A stretch of 64,000 nucleotides of DNA, from contig NZ_CP009428.1 in assembly GCF_000758725.1 (NCBI RefSeq), positions 5,704,001 to 5,768,000 of the forward strand. The letters are read 5' to 3'. The translations under genes were made by a program, and so were the position numbers. The notes under the pieces were generated by a model. That model saw only the letters and a list, made by a program, of their open reading frames with translations, was not told the DNA's origin and made no database searches. Shown here one piece after another: positions 26,658-33,505 of this stretch. Positions within the stretch are counted from its first letter, which is position 1; each line of letters starts with the position of its first letter. This stretch comes from Paenibacillus odorifer. Its GTDB lineage: Bacteria > Bacillota > Bacilli > Paenibacillales > Paenibacillaceae.

Positions 26658-26810
26658 TTAATGAAGAACCGCATGTACTGGAGAGTGTAAGTTTCGTTTG
26701 CGAATTTCAACGAGTAGAAGAGCGATGAAATCATGCTCTAGTTGCAGCTCTATTGCTCTATGGTAAGAGTCAAGCAGCATCTCATCCGACAATTCAACCA
26801 TAAACTTCAT
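26658..26810 (-). CDS. sda: Sporulation checkpoint kinase inhibitor Sda
   Basis: A 50-residue helical-hairpin protein. In B. subtilis, Sda binds sporulation histidine kinases such as KinA and blocks phosphate entry to the Spo0A relay when replication is active or impaired. The family core is clear: LSDEMLLDSYHRAIELQLEH then DFIALLLVEIRKRNL, matching the two antiparallel helices of Sda; the last ten residues are a variable tail. ATG 26810 follows AAAGGAAAGG. The promoter region carries perfect DnaA boxes, as known for B. subtilis sda. It is convergent with yumC. Confidence 0.9.
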   Translation of the reverse strand: MKFMVELSDEMLLDSYHRAIELQLEHDFIALLLVEIRKRNLHSPVHAVLH

Positions 26811-26839
26811 CTACCTTTCCTTTATTTGGATCTGAATCT

Positions 26840-26868
26840 ATCATATCAAACTATCATTTTTCGAACAA
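26840..26868 (-). promoter_or_regulatory. Predicted sigma-A promoter of sda
   Basis: TTGTTC, 17-base spacer, TATGAT on the minus strand, about 30 bases before the sda start. The nearest DnaA box begins 9 bases upstream of the -35 element. Confidence 0.65.
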
Positions 26869-26877
26869 GCGTTCGCG

Positions 26878-26977
26878 TTATCCACAAGTACATGTGGAAA
26901 TCCTGTGTATAAAATGTGTGTAAGCGTTATAAAGGTACTAGCTACACAGTGGACTATGGGGATAATAGTTATACACA
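26878..26977. promoter_or_regulatory. DnaA-box cluster upstream of sda
   Basis: Three perfect TTATNCACA boxes: TTATCCACA at 26878-26886 (plus), TTATACACA at 26904-26912 (minus) and TTATACACA at 26969-26977 (plus). One-mismatch boxes lie between them (for example at 26915-26923). DnaA is known to act on the sda promoter in B. subtilis. The region 26978-27116 is AT-rich with nothing else recognised. Confidence 0.85.
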
Positions 26978-27116
26978 GGATTGAACCACTTGTATACAGC
27001 TAAAAATATATTTTTATTGTAAATAAATCACAATGTTATTTACCCCAAAAGAACGCAACTAAACGCAATTTTATCTTACTACTCTATTATCGTCAATTCT
27101 TAAAATAATTGTTAAT

Positions 27117-27779
27117 TTATTGAGGTCTTGTATTAACCTCCAGAATCCATATTTTCCCTGAATAATCTACAGCATAATCAAAGCCCAGCTCACCTATTCC
27201 CGGAAAATGCCGTTCCATAATTCCGATACATACATGGGTTAGTCTCCGCATCTCTGCTTTCTTCGCTGAAGCTTTAATCCGCGGCAACGATCTACGAAGT
27301 CCCTCACGACATGATAGCATCGTTCCCCCTTTACAAAGATTGGTCACGAACAGACCTGGCCGAGCCAATCTACCTACCATGGAGCGAAATTCCCAAACAT
27401 CACCATTCTTAACTACTTTGACCCGATAATCAATAGGCCGCCCGCCGATTCTCGCCAGGGAAATCCCTTGTTGAATCAAATATCTGCGTCTTGCTTTCAC
27501 AGTATTAAGCGCACGTCTCATGGATCCAAAATCCTTGTAAATTCGAGTTCTGTCCATATAGGTGAATCCATAACCGCGACTATCCCGAAAAACTTTGATT
27601 ACACCGTAACCTCCGCCACCCACAATAGGTTTAATGACAACATTTCCATATTTACGAAGCATTGCCAGGAGCGTTTCTGCCCTGTACCCCCTCGTCATTG
27701 GGATATAGGGTGCAACCCGAGCATCGGTCAGCAACGCCTCTGTCTTCAGCCACTTACTGGCCAATTGTCTTCCTGCCAT
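27117..27779 (-). CDS. YheC/YheD-family ATP-grasp protein
   Basis: A 220-residue single ATP-grasp domain like those of the endospore-coat-associated YheC/YheD proteins. Key segments are the ATP-binding strand and glycine loop NVVIKPIVGGGGYGVIKV (about 46-63), a basic region RRYLIQQGISL that matches the ATP-grasp hinge, and the metal-binding C-terminal GELGFDYAVDYSGKIWILE ending in VNTRPQ. It is about half the length of full YheC/D proteins, lacking their N-terminal region. AAAGGACG precedes ATG 27779. A spore-coat role is inferred from the family; the substrate is unknown. Confidence 0.85.
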   Translation of the reverse strand: MAGRQLASKWLKTEALLTDARVAPYIPMTRGYRAETLLAMLRKYGNVVIKPIVGGGGYGVIKVFRDSRGYGFTYMDRTRIYKDFGSMRRALNTVKARRRYLIQQGISLARIGGRPIDYRVKVVKNGDVWEFRSMVGRLARPGLFVTNLCKGGTMLSCREGLRRSLPRIKASAKKAEMRRLTHVCIGIMERHFPGIGELGFDYAVDYSGKIWILEVNTRPQ

Positions 27780-27979
27780 CGTCCTTTCCCTCCCTTCACA
27801 ATCCAGCCTACCCTATACATTACTCAGAGAAGGTCTCGCCCTCTTGTATGATTGTCCGTGTAAGATGCCGCTCTTAGCAAAAAGGGCTTAGTGTTTAGCA
27901 CAGCATCAGTCGACAGCGACAGGGTACAACCGCGGATTTTGTAGATTCGGTTCTCAAGAAATTCGACATCATTATCTTA

Positions 27980-28129
27980 ATGGATGAGTTCACTATAACT
28001 AGAATAATCTTCAAAATCGTTGTATTATTAATAGCGGTTACATTTTCAATTTCTACTATTATAGTGAGTACTAACAGAATCACTAAAAAGCACAGCGCGG
28101 GGAGGGCTCAGAATGGCACAGTTTTTTGA
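27980..28129 (+). CDS. Possible 49-aa membrane ORF overlapping next gene
   Basis: A 49-codon frame from ATG 27980 whose centre (IIFKIVVLLIAVTFSISTI) is a convincing transmembrane segment followed by a basic tail. It overlaps the start of the gene at 28113 by 17 bases in another frame, and the Shine-Dalgarno of that gene lies inside it. However, no ribosome site precedes ATG 27980. It may be a translationally coupled small protein, a remnant, or chance. The remainder of 27780-27979 shows nothing else. Confidence 0.3.
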   Translation: MDEFTITRIIFKIVVLLIAVTFSISTIIVSTNRITKKHSAGRAQNGTVF

Positions 28130-28322
28130 GGTTTTATATTGGGTGGCTATGCTTGGGATGTCCATTGTATTGGCTGGAACGACTATACTGATCTGCGCCA
28201 TCGGCTTTAAATTTATTAAAGACAAACGCAGAGCACTGGGTACGGGCTGTATCGCCTTCTCCCTTGGAGCTGCAGCGCTCATCGTATTTATGATTAATTA
28301 CAAGTTTATTATTCCAGCCTAA
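28113..28322 (+). CDS. Small two-helix membrane protein, 69 aa
   Basis: A 69-residue protein with two predicted transmembrane helices (about 6-33, VLYWVAMLGMSIVLAGTTIL, and 43-64, LGTGCIAFSLGAAALIVFMI) joined by the basic loop KFIKDKRRA, so both ends are probably outside. GGGGAGGG ends 6 bases before ATG 28113 and a perfect hairpin terminator follows within 75 bases, which makes it a credible gene. I do not recognise a family. Confidence 0.72.
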   Translation: MAQFFEVLYWVAMLGMSIVLAGTTILICAIGFKFIKDKRRALGTGCIAFSLGAAALIVFMINYKFIIPA

Positions 28323-28393
28323 TGTACGCAGGGACTGCCTATAAGCAGCTTATTTCTATGAACAGACGGTCCGACCATCGCAAAAAAAACAAC

Positions 28394-28440
28394 AGAGCAG
28401 CGATTCTCCAGTTATGTGGAGAATCGCTGCTCTGTGTTTT
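28394..28440 (+). terminator. Perfect-stem terminator
   Basis: A 16-base perfect stem AGAGCAGCGATTCTCC/GGAGAATCGCTGCTCT, then GTGTTTTTA. The stem sequence is shared with the dnaI terminator at 19424. Confidence 0.85.
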
Positions 28441-28488
28441 TAATCAATAGCTATCTGCTTCAACAGTGTCGTTAACCCATAAGCGTTT

Positions 28489-28664
28489 CGGACCCAGATG
28501 ACGTTATTTGCAGATTTCCAACCTTTTAGGCGTGGTTTCGGACTCCAGTGACACTATTGCTTAAAAAGAGCTTCATATTTACTGATTTCATAGCAATAGC
28601 AGCAATGCGGTCCGTTGGCACCACAAATATGGGGAAATGCGGCGTTTAGGGTCATCTGTGTCCG
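28489..28664. repeat. 176-bp modular repeat, family 2, copy 1
   Basis: Four modules: CGGACCCAGATGACGTTATT (from 28489), CGGACTCCAGTGACACTATT (from 28539), then inverted GCAATAG...GGTCCG (28593-28615) and GGGTCATCTGTGTCCG ending at 28664. The ends form an inverted repeat and the arms between modules also pair loosely, so the whole unit folds back. It resembles copy 2 at 32440-32616 along its length. Confidence 0.85.
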
Positions 28665-28760
28665 ATACATGGTTCGCGATACATGGTTTGCTTCCTATGT
28701 AAAAGAATAAAGAGCTACCCCAGCGCACATTAAATGGCTTCTGAGAAACTCCCCTTTTAC

Positions 28761-29213
28761 TCATAAATCTAGCGACAGGCGTATCATATCTATGACTTGA
28801 ATCCCATTTTCAAAGATCTCTTCGCTGTAATGCCTAATAAAAAAGTCTCTATCAATTCCGGTGATTCTGAATCCGCATTTCTGATAAAGTGCCAATTGTC
28901 CAACGCTCGAATTTCCTGTGCCAATTTCAATGGTTTTTGCCCCAAGCAGCTTGGCATTCTGAATCGCATGGTTCAGCAGCTGTTTTCCTATACCTTGCCC
29001 GTGTTTATTTTCGTCGACGGCGATATTAACAATCTCTACAGTCTCCGGTCTTGTCTGCAGCACAACGTAGACTCCGATGATGCTGTTATCTACCTCAGCC
29101 ACACAACATAACCCTCTTCGTAAATATCCGTTAACTAAGCTCTCCGAAGGATCTGCTAATAGAAGTAATTCTAATGGAGGCTGTTCACCAGCTTTTAATT
29201 TTCTGATTTCCAT
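28761..29213 (-). CDS. GNAT acetyltransferase
   Basis: A 150-residue GCN5-family N-acetyltransferase. The acetyl-CoA loop is DENKHGQGIGKQLLNHAI (Q/RxxGxG/A as GQGIGK, about residue 75), preceded by the central strand VEIVNIAVDE and followed by the GTGNSSVGQLALYQKCGF segment typical of the family. ATG 29213 is chosen because AAGGAG lies 7 bases upstream; an ATG 10 codons earlier has none. No partner or substrate is evident. It stands alone between a family 2 repeat and the iscA terminator. Confidence 0.88.
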   Translation of the reverse strand: MEIRKLKAGEQPPLELLLLADPSESLVNGYLRRGLCCVAEVDNSIIGVYVVLQTRPETVEIVNIAVDENKHGQGIGKQLLNHAIQNAKLLGAKTIEIGTGNSSVGQLALYQKCGFRITGIDRDFFIRHYSEEIFENGIQVIDMIRLSLDL

Positions 29214-29250
29214 TTCCGAACTCCTTGTGATGATTTTTGTCATTGAGAAT

Positions 29251-29298
29251 AAAAAAACTCCAAGCCTGTGTTGTTAGAATCCAACACGGGGCTTGGAG
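29251..29298 (-). terminator. iscA-like gene terminator
   Basis: Arms CTCCAAGCCCCGTGTTG and CAACACAGGCTTGGAG, then seven T residues on the minus strand, just after the A-type carrier gene. Confidence 0.92.
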
Positions 29299-29313
29299 CC
29301 GTGATTGCTGCTA

Positions 29314-29673
29314 TTAGCAAGGCTCTTCGTTAGGTTTCCCTGCATCCGTAGCTGTACGGAAGCTTGAGCCGCAGCCACAGGTTGCAGTAGCATTAGGGTT
29401 GTTGATGGTGAAGCCACCCGTCATGCCGGATTCTTCAAAGTCGATTTCGAGACCGTCCAGGTAACGAAGGTTCTCCTTCTCCACAACCACTTTCATGTCT
29501 TGAATGTCCATATATACGTCCTGATCAGTTTCATTATCATCAAAGCCCATAGCGTACGAGAATCCACTGCAACCGCCGGGCGTTACTCCAATACGGAGGA
29601 ACATGTTCGGTACTTCTTGTTCAGCAAGCATCGCCTTTAATTGTTCTGCTGCCTTTTCACTAATATTAATCAT
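29314..29673 (-). CDS. A-type iron-sulfur carrier (IscA/ErpA/YutM)
   Basis: A 119-residue HesB/IscA-family protein that carries or transfers Fe-S clusters to apo-enzymes. The three conserved cysteines are in GGCSGFSY (about residue 35) and in the C-terminal ATCGCGSSF. Length is the family norm. AGGAGG precedes ATG 29673. The B. subtilis counterpart YutM lies close to NifU-like YutI and YuzB, as here (33 kb), so a role in Fe-S delivery, perhaps to MqnE and the respiratory enzymes nearby, is plausible. Confidence 0.93.
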   Translation of the reverse strand: MINISEKAAEQLKAMLAEQEVPNMFLRIGVTPGGCSGFSYAMGFDDNETDQDVYMDIQDMKVVVEKENLRYLDGLEIDFEESGMTGGFTINNPNATATCGCGSSFRTATDAGKPNEEPC

Positions 29674-29797
29674 GATCTCATCCTCCTACAAATTCGTCTC
29701 ACTTCATAAGCGGAAACTTATGTTTAAGAGGCCTTCCGGCCAAAAGTTATTTCTTAAAAATATAAGAAAGTATAAGTGTTGCACCTATTCTTTATGT

Positions 29798-29858
29798 CTT
29801 ATATTTCTCGCTCAAACGCTTATCACCTTTATAAGGATGCCAATGACGTTTATGCTTG
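29798..29858 (+). repeat. Hairpin repeat, family 3, copy C
   Basis: CTTATATTTCTCGCTCAAAC...GACGTTTATGCTTG aligns with the reverse complements of copies A and B, but the inner GGACGG arms are degraded here (CCTTTATAAGG remains). It lies in the 458-base spacer between the iscA-like gene and mqnE. Confidence 0.6.
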
Positions 29859-29953
29859 ATAAATTCAGTATAACCGACTATTCCGTTACCCTCAAGTCAC
29901 AACTGCCTTAGGCATGACCCTTCACAGCAAAAAACACCATCAATATCAAGCTG

Positions 29954-29983
29954 TTGATACCCTTAGGAGAGTAGGTTTATAAT
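29954..29983 (+). promoter_or_regulatory. Predicted sigma-A promoter of mqnE
   Basis: TTGATA, 18-base spacer, perfect TATAAT. The transcript would start near 29990, giving a 5' leader of about 140 bases. Confidence 0.65.
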
Positions 29984-30023
29984 AAGGAAGGCACTCTAAG
30001 TAAAAATTCGGAAATTTGTCACG

Positions 30024-30049
30024 GAGGCAAGCTCGCCTCTTTCTTTTTT
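30024..30049 (+). terminator. Possible attenuator in the mqnE leader
   Basis: GAGGC-AAGCTC-GCCTC followed by TTTCTTTTTT, only about 35 bases after the predicted transcription start and 82 bases before mqnE. There is no upstream plus-strand gene to end, so it may be a conditional attenuator. The stem is only 5 base pairs. Confidence 0.45.
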
Positions 30050-30131
30050 AGAATGAACAGCTACCACTTGGGTACGTCTGGAATTTATCTTCGAGCAATC
30101 TGCTCGTAAACTTTCAGGAGGAAATCATAAT

Positions 30132-31238
30132 ATGTCTACTCTTTTTACCCCCCACACGGATGCCCGAATGGCGAACATTATTGATAAGGTTCGCAGCGGC
30201 GAAAGATTGAATTTGGAAGATGGCGTTTATTTATATCAAAGCAACGATTTACTTACCATTGGCCAGCTAGCGAATGAAGTCAATATCGCCAAGAATCACA
30301 ACCGGGTATATTTTATCGAAAACATGAGTCTATATTTCACCAATGTTTGCGAATCGCACTGTGCATTCTGCAATTTCCGCAAAGATGATGGAGAAGAGGG
30401 AGCCTATACCCTTTCCGGTCAGGAAATGGTGCAATATGTCGAACAACATATCCACCCGGGCGTACGCGAATTCCACATTGTTGGTGGCCATAACGACAAG
30501 GTTCCCTTCCAATATTATGTGGATTCTTTAAAGGCTTTGAACGAACGTTTCCCTGAGGTTACCTTAAAAGCCTACACTGCCGCTGAGATTGATTTCTTTA
30601 CCCGTATTAGCGGTTTGAGTATTCATGAGGTACTGGAACAATTGCGTGCTGCTGGACTTAAAACACTCACCGGTGGTGGCGCAGAGATATTATCCGACCA
30701 ATATCGTAAAAAAATGCGTGTAGACAAAGCTAATGTGGAAGAATATCTGGAAGTCCATCGGACAGCACATCAGCTTGGGATGAAGACCCATACCACTATG
30801 CTGTACGGCTCCATTGAATCTCACGAAGACCGTATCCGCCATATGATGCAAATCCGTGATTTGCAGGACGAAACCAATGGCTTTATGGTATTCATTCCAT
30901 TGTCAATGCAGCCTAAGAATAAAAACGCTGGCATCATGCGCCGCAACTCTGCTTATGAGGATCTGAAGACCATTGCGATCAGCAGATTGATGTTGGACAA
31001 TTTCGATCACATCAAAGCGTACTTCATTAACATTGGCCCTCAGCTTACTCAAGTTGCGCTGAACTTCGGTGCATCAGACGTGCATGGCACAATTCTAAAA
31101 GAACGTATCAGCCACGCGGCTGGCGCCTTAACACCGGAAGGTCTGACTCGCGACGAATTGATCTGGCTAGTGAAAGGTGCTGGACGAATTCCTGTTGAAC
31201 GTGACACTTTCTATAATGAGGTTAAGGTATACGAATAA
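30132..31238 (+). CDS. mqnE: Aminofutalosine synthase
   Basis: A 368-residue radical-SAM enzyme of the futalosine menaquinone pathway, joining 3-[(1-carboxyvinyl)oxy]benzoate to SAM-derived adenosyl to give aminofutalosine. The cluster motif C-x3-C-x2-C is CESHCAFC (Cys73, 77, 80). GGHNDKVPFQYY, TGGGAEILSDQYRKKM and HTTMLYGSIESHEDRI match MqnE rather than MqnC. AGGAGG precedes ATG 30132, again behind the short 5'-UTR repeat. Other mqn genes are not in the window. Its presence implies menaquinone is made by the futalosine and not the men route. Confidence 0.93.
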   Translation: MSTLFTPHTDARMANIIDKVRSGERLNLEDGVYLYQSNDLLTIGQLANEVNIAKNHNRVYFIENMSLYFTNVCESHCAFCNFRKDDGEEGAYTLSGQEMVQYVEQHIHPGVREFHIVGGHNDKVPFQYYVDSLKALNERFPEVTLKAYTAAEIDFFTRISGLSIHEVLEQLRAAGLKTLTGGGAEILSDQYRKKMRVDKANVEEYLEVHRTAHQLGMKTHTTMLYGSIESHEDRIRHMMQIRDLQDETNGFMVFIPLSMQPKNKNAGIMRRNSAYEDLKTIAISRLMLDNFDHIKAYFINIGPQLTQVALNFGASDVHGTILKERISHAAGALTPEGLTRDELIWLVKGAGRIPVERDTFYNEVKVYE

Positions 31239-31289
31239 GAAAACTACCTGAGATTTGTTATCCCATATTGGAAAGGAAGTTCGGTCAGC

Positions 31290-32351
31290 ATGAGAACAAT
31301 ACTCGTTCTTGGCGGTGGCTACGGCGGCCTAGCCTTAATTCAAGAATTACTCAATAATCATCTTCCTCATGATGTTGAAATTATCTTAATTGACCGAATG
31401 CCTTATCAAGGAATCAAAACGGAATATTATGCGCTCGCCGCAGGTACCGTAACTGATTATCACCTGCGCATTCATTTTCCGGTTCACCCCCGGCTTACTG
31501 TCCGGTACGGTGAAGTGAATTCCATTGATTTGGAGAGCAAAATAGTCAGTATGGAATCCGGTGAGATTGTATCTTATGATCTCCTAGCCATTGCTCTTGG
31601 CTGTACCGATAATTACCACAACATCCCTGGTGCTGATCAATATACCTGCAGCATCCAGACCTTTGCTGGTACTCGAGAAACCTACCGCCGTTTAAATGAT
31701 GTGAAGCCTTACGGAACGATAAACATCGTAGGTGGAGGATTAAGCGGTGTTGAATTAGCCGCAGAGCTTCGGGAGAGCCGTCCAGATCTTAACATCGCTA
31801 TTCTGGATCGCGGTGAACGTGTTTTATCTGCCTTTCCGGCAAAGCTGTCACAGTACGTAGAGGAATGGTTTCATCACCATCAGGTGCAAACGCTGGGACG
31901 AATCTCTGTATCTCATGTAGAGAAGGATTCGATTTTTAACGGTACCGAGGAAATCCTTTCAGATGTGACAGTATGGACCGCAGGGATTCAACCTGTAAAA
32001 GTAGTTCAAGATTTGAATGTGTCGAAGGACCGCGGTGGACGGATTATGCTGGATGAGTATTATCGTATACCGGATTATCCTGAGGTATATGTGATTGGTG
32101 ACTGTGCCAGTCTGCCATTCGCACCAAGCGCACAAGCCGCTGGCGCACAGGGTGAGCAGGTAGCTCAGGTTATTCAAGCGACCTGGCGCGGAGAGACTCC
32201 TAAGCTTCATCCTATTCGCCTGAAGGGTACTTTAGGATCACTAGGCAAAAAAGCAGGATTCGGACTTATGGGACAACGCTCCGTCAAAGGACGGGTTCCC
32301 CGCATCCTCAAGAGCGGAGTGCTCTGGATGTCGAAACGCACTTTAGGATAA
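31290..32351 (+). CDS. yutJ: NDH-2-like FAD oxidoreductase (YutJ type)
   Basis: A 353-residue pyridine nucleotide-disulfide family flavoprotein. The FAD fold is at ILVLGGGYGGLALIQEL (4-20), the NAD fold at INIVGGGLSGVELAAEL (about 146) and the C-terminal FAD contact at VYVIGDCASLPFAPSAQAAG. It resembles the NDH-2-like YutJ of B. subtilis and is shorter than the true NDH-2 at 24026. It lies 51 bases after mqnE and may be co-transcribed. The electron acceptor is not known; quinone reduction is an inference from family and neighbour. Confidence 0.87.
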   Translation: MRTILVLGGGYGGLALIQELLNNHLPHDVEIILIDRMPYQGIKTEYYALAAGTVTDYHLRIHFPVHPRLTVRYGEVNSIDLESKIVSMESGEIVSYDLLAIALGCTDNYHNIPGADQYTCSIQTFAGTRETYRRLNDVKPYGTINIVGGGLSGVELAAELRESRPDLNIAILDRGERVLSAFPAKLSQYVEEWFHHHQVQTLGRISVSHVEKDSIFNGTEEILSDVTVWTAGIQPVKVVQDLNVSKDRGGRIMLDEYYRIPDYPEVYVIGDCASLPFAPSAQAAGAQGEQVAQVIQATWRGETPKLHPIRLKGTLGSLGKKAGFGLMGQRSVKGRVPRILKSGVLWMSKRTLG

Positions 32352-32439
32352 GCCTAAGGCTGGTTCATAAGTATTCAAGGTAGCTACTCTAAGATAAACG
32401 CGAGAGTAGCTTTTCTTACGTTATTGGTGCGTATACCCT

Positions 32440-32616
32440 GCGGACTCAGATGACCTTATTCGCAAATTTTTAGCCTTTGGAGGAGAGTTTCGGACTCCAG
32501 TGAAGTTATTGCTTATAATGAGGTTCATTTATGCTGCTTTTCAGGTGAATAGTGACTATGGGGTCCGATAGCTATCCAAATGTAGGAAGACACTCAATAT
32601 AAGGTCACCTGAGTCC
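32440..32616. repeat. 177-bp modular repeat, family 2, copy 2
   Basis: Modules CGGACTCAGATGACCTTATT (from 32440) and CGGACTCCAGTGAAGTTATT (from 32490), then inverted GAATAGTGACTATGGGGTCC and AAGGTCACCTGAGTCCG ending at 32616. It aligns end to end with copy 1 at 28489. The rest of 32352-32700 shows no other element. Confidence 0.85.
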
Positions 32617-32700
32617 GGTGGCACCTTCACGGTAGCACCTGCACTCTCCAATATGTTGCCTAATCGATCAAATTGGTGGATTTTGTTCAAGCAAGGTTCC

Positions 32701-32752
32701 AAAAAGAGGGAGCACTCCATAATTTAGATTATGGAGTGCTCCCTCTTTTTTT
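32701..32752. terminator. Bidirectional terminator
   Basis: Perfect stem AAGAGGGAGCACTCCATAAT/ATTATGGAGTGCTCCCTCTT with flanking A and T runs. It ends yuzB on the minus strand and any read-through from yutJ. Confidence 0.93.
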
Positions 32753-32762
32753 CTCGAGAAAT

Positions 32763-33017
32763 TTAGTCAAGATCTATATTAAACCAAGCCTCAAGCTCTT
32801 TGATCTTGGCTTCAATTTTCTCTTCTAGCTCTGCAACAGTGTCTGCTGCAATAATGTCACCTTCAACCATGGCGAAAGGCATTAAATAACACTCTCCACA
32901 ATTGTTCAGACATCCGTATTCAATGACATCATAATCCGGATTCTCCTCCAGCTTATGCATTAGCTTGTCTGTTCCGTGACCCATGTTGCTGGAACAAAAT
33001 TCAATAATTGGTCTCAT
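32763..33017 (-). CDS. yuzB: YuzB-family protein (DUF1450)
   Basis: An 84-residue soluble protein of the YuzB/UPF0349 family. Four cysteines are conserved: FCSSNMGHG near the N terminus and GCLNNCGECYLMPFA near residues 37-51, a pattern like small thioredoxin-fold 2Fe-2S or metal proteins. ATG 33017 is chosen over an in-frame ATG 9 codons upstream because AGGGAG is correctly spaced. It is divergent from the NifU-like gene, with only 81 bases between, as in the B. subtilis yut region. Molecular function is not known. Confidence 0.87.
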   Translation of the reverse strand: MRPIIEFCSSNMGHGTDKLMHKLEENPDYDVIEYGCLNNCGECYLMPFAMVEGDIIAADTVAELEEKIEAKIKELEAWFNIDLD

Positions 33018-33098
33018 GATGATCTCCCTATTCCGCCTAACCATTTTATTTTTTAACTTTTTGTACTATAATGAACTTACGAAAGGAGTGATTGAGAA

Positions 33099-33347
33099 AT
33101 GAGTGAGAATGCACAAAGCACCGAAATGTATGATGAAGTACTAGAAGTGCTGGATAAGCTTCGTCCGTTCCTGCAGCGCGATGGCGGTGACGTAGAACTG
33201 GTCGATGTAGAAGACGGCATCGTTAAGTTGAAACTTATGGGTGCCTGCGGCAGCTGCCCAAGCTCCACGATCACCTTGAAAGCCGGGATTGAACGCGCCC
33301 TCCTTGAAGAAGTAGAAGGCGTTGAAGAAGTAGTTCAAGTATTCTAA
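33099..33347 (+). CDS. yutI: NifU C-terminal-type Fe-S scaffold (YutI)
   Basis: An 82-residue Nfu-domain protein. The conserved cluster-binding CxxC is in MGACGSCPSSTITLK (about residue 48-54), preceded by LRPFLQRDGGDVEL, the family's fold signature. Nfu proteins receive Fe-S clusters and pass them to target enzymes. GAAAGGAG is 8 bases before ATG 33099. It is divergent from yuzB, and an IscA-type carrier lies 3.7 kb away, suggesting a shared Fe-S delivery function. Confidence 0.93.
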   Translation: MSENAQSTEMYDEVLEVLDKLRPFLQRDGGDVELVDVEDGIVKLKLMGACGSCPSSTITLKAGIERALLEEVEGVEEVVQVF

Positions 33348-33365
33348 ATCCCGTTCAATAACCCT

Positions 33366-33397
33366 CCCGATCCTCCTGTAAAGGAGATCGGGATTTT
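33366..33397 (+). terminator. yutI terminator
   Basis: CCCGATCCTCC/GGAGATCGGG with a TGTAAA loop, then TTTTCTT, right after yutI. Confidence 0.85.
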
Positions 33398-33440
33398 CTT
33401 ATTATAGAGGATTTAACATTCTCTCACAACCTTAGAACAT

Positions 33441-33470
33441 AAAACCCGCAAGCCAACTTGGCTGCGGGTT
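33441..33470 (-). terminator. metNIQ terminator
   Basis: Minus-strand stem AACCCGCAGCC/GGCTTGCGGGTT then TTTT, 35 bases after metQ. Confidence 0.85.
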
Positions 33471-33505
33471 CTTGTTATGACTATAGACGAATTTAGCTTA
33501 ATTCC

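Noticed and set aside
26878..26977. DnaA boxes as a replication origin
   Set aside because: No dnaA, dnaN or rpmH lie nearby, and only three perfect boxes are present; position beside sda is better explained by promoter control.
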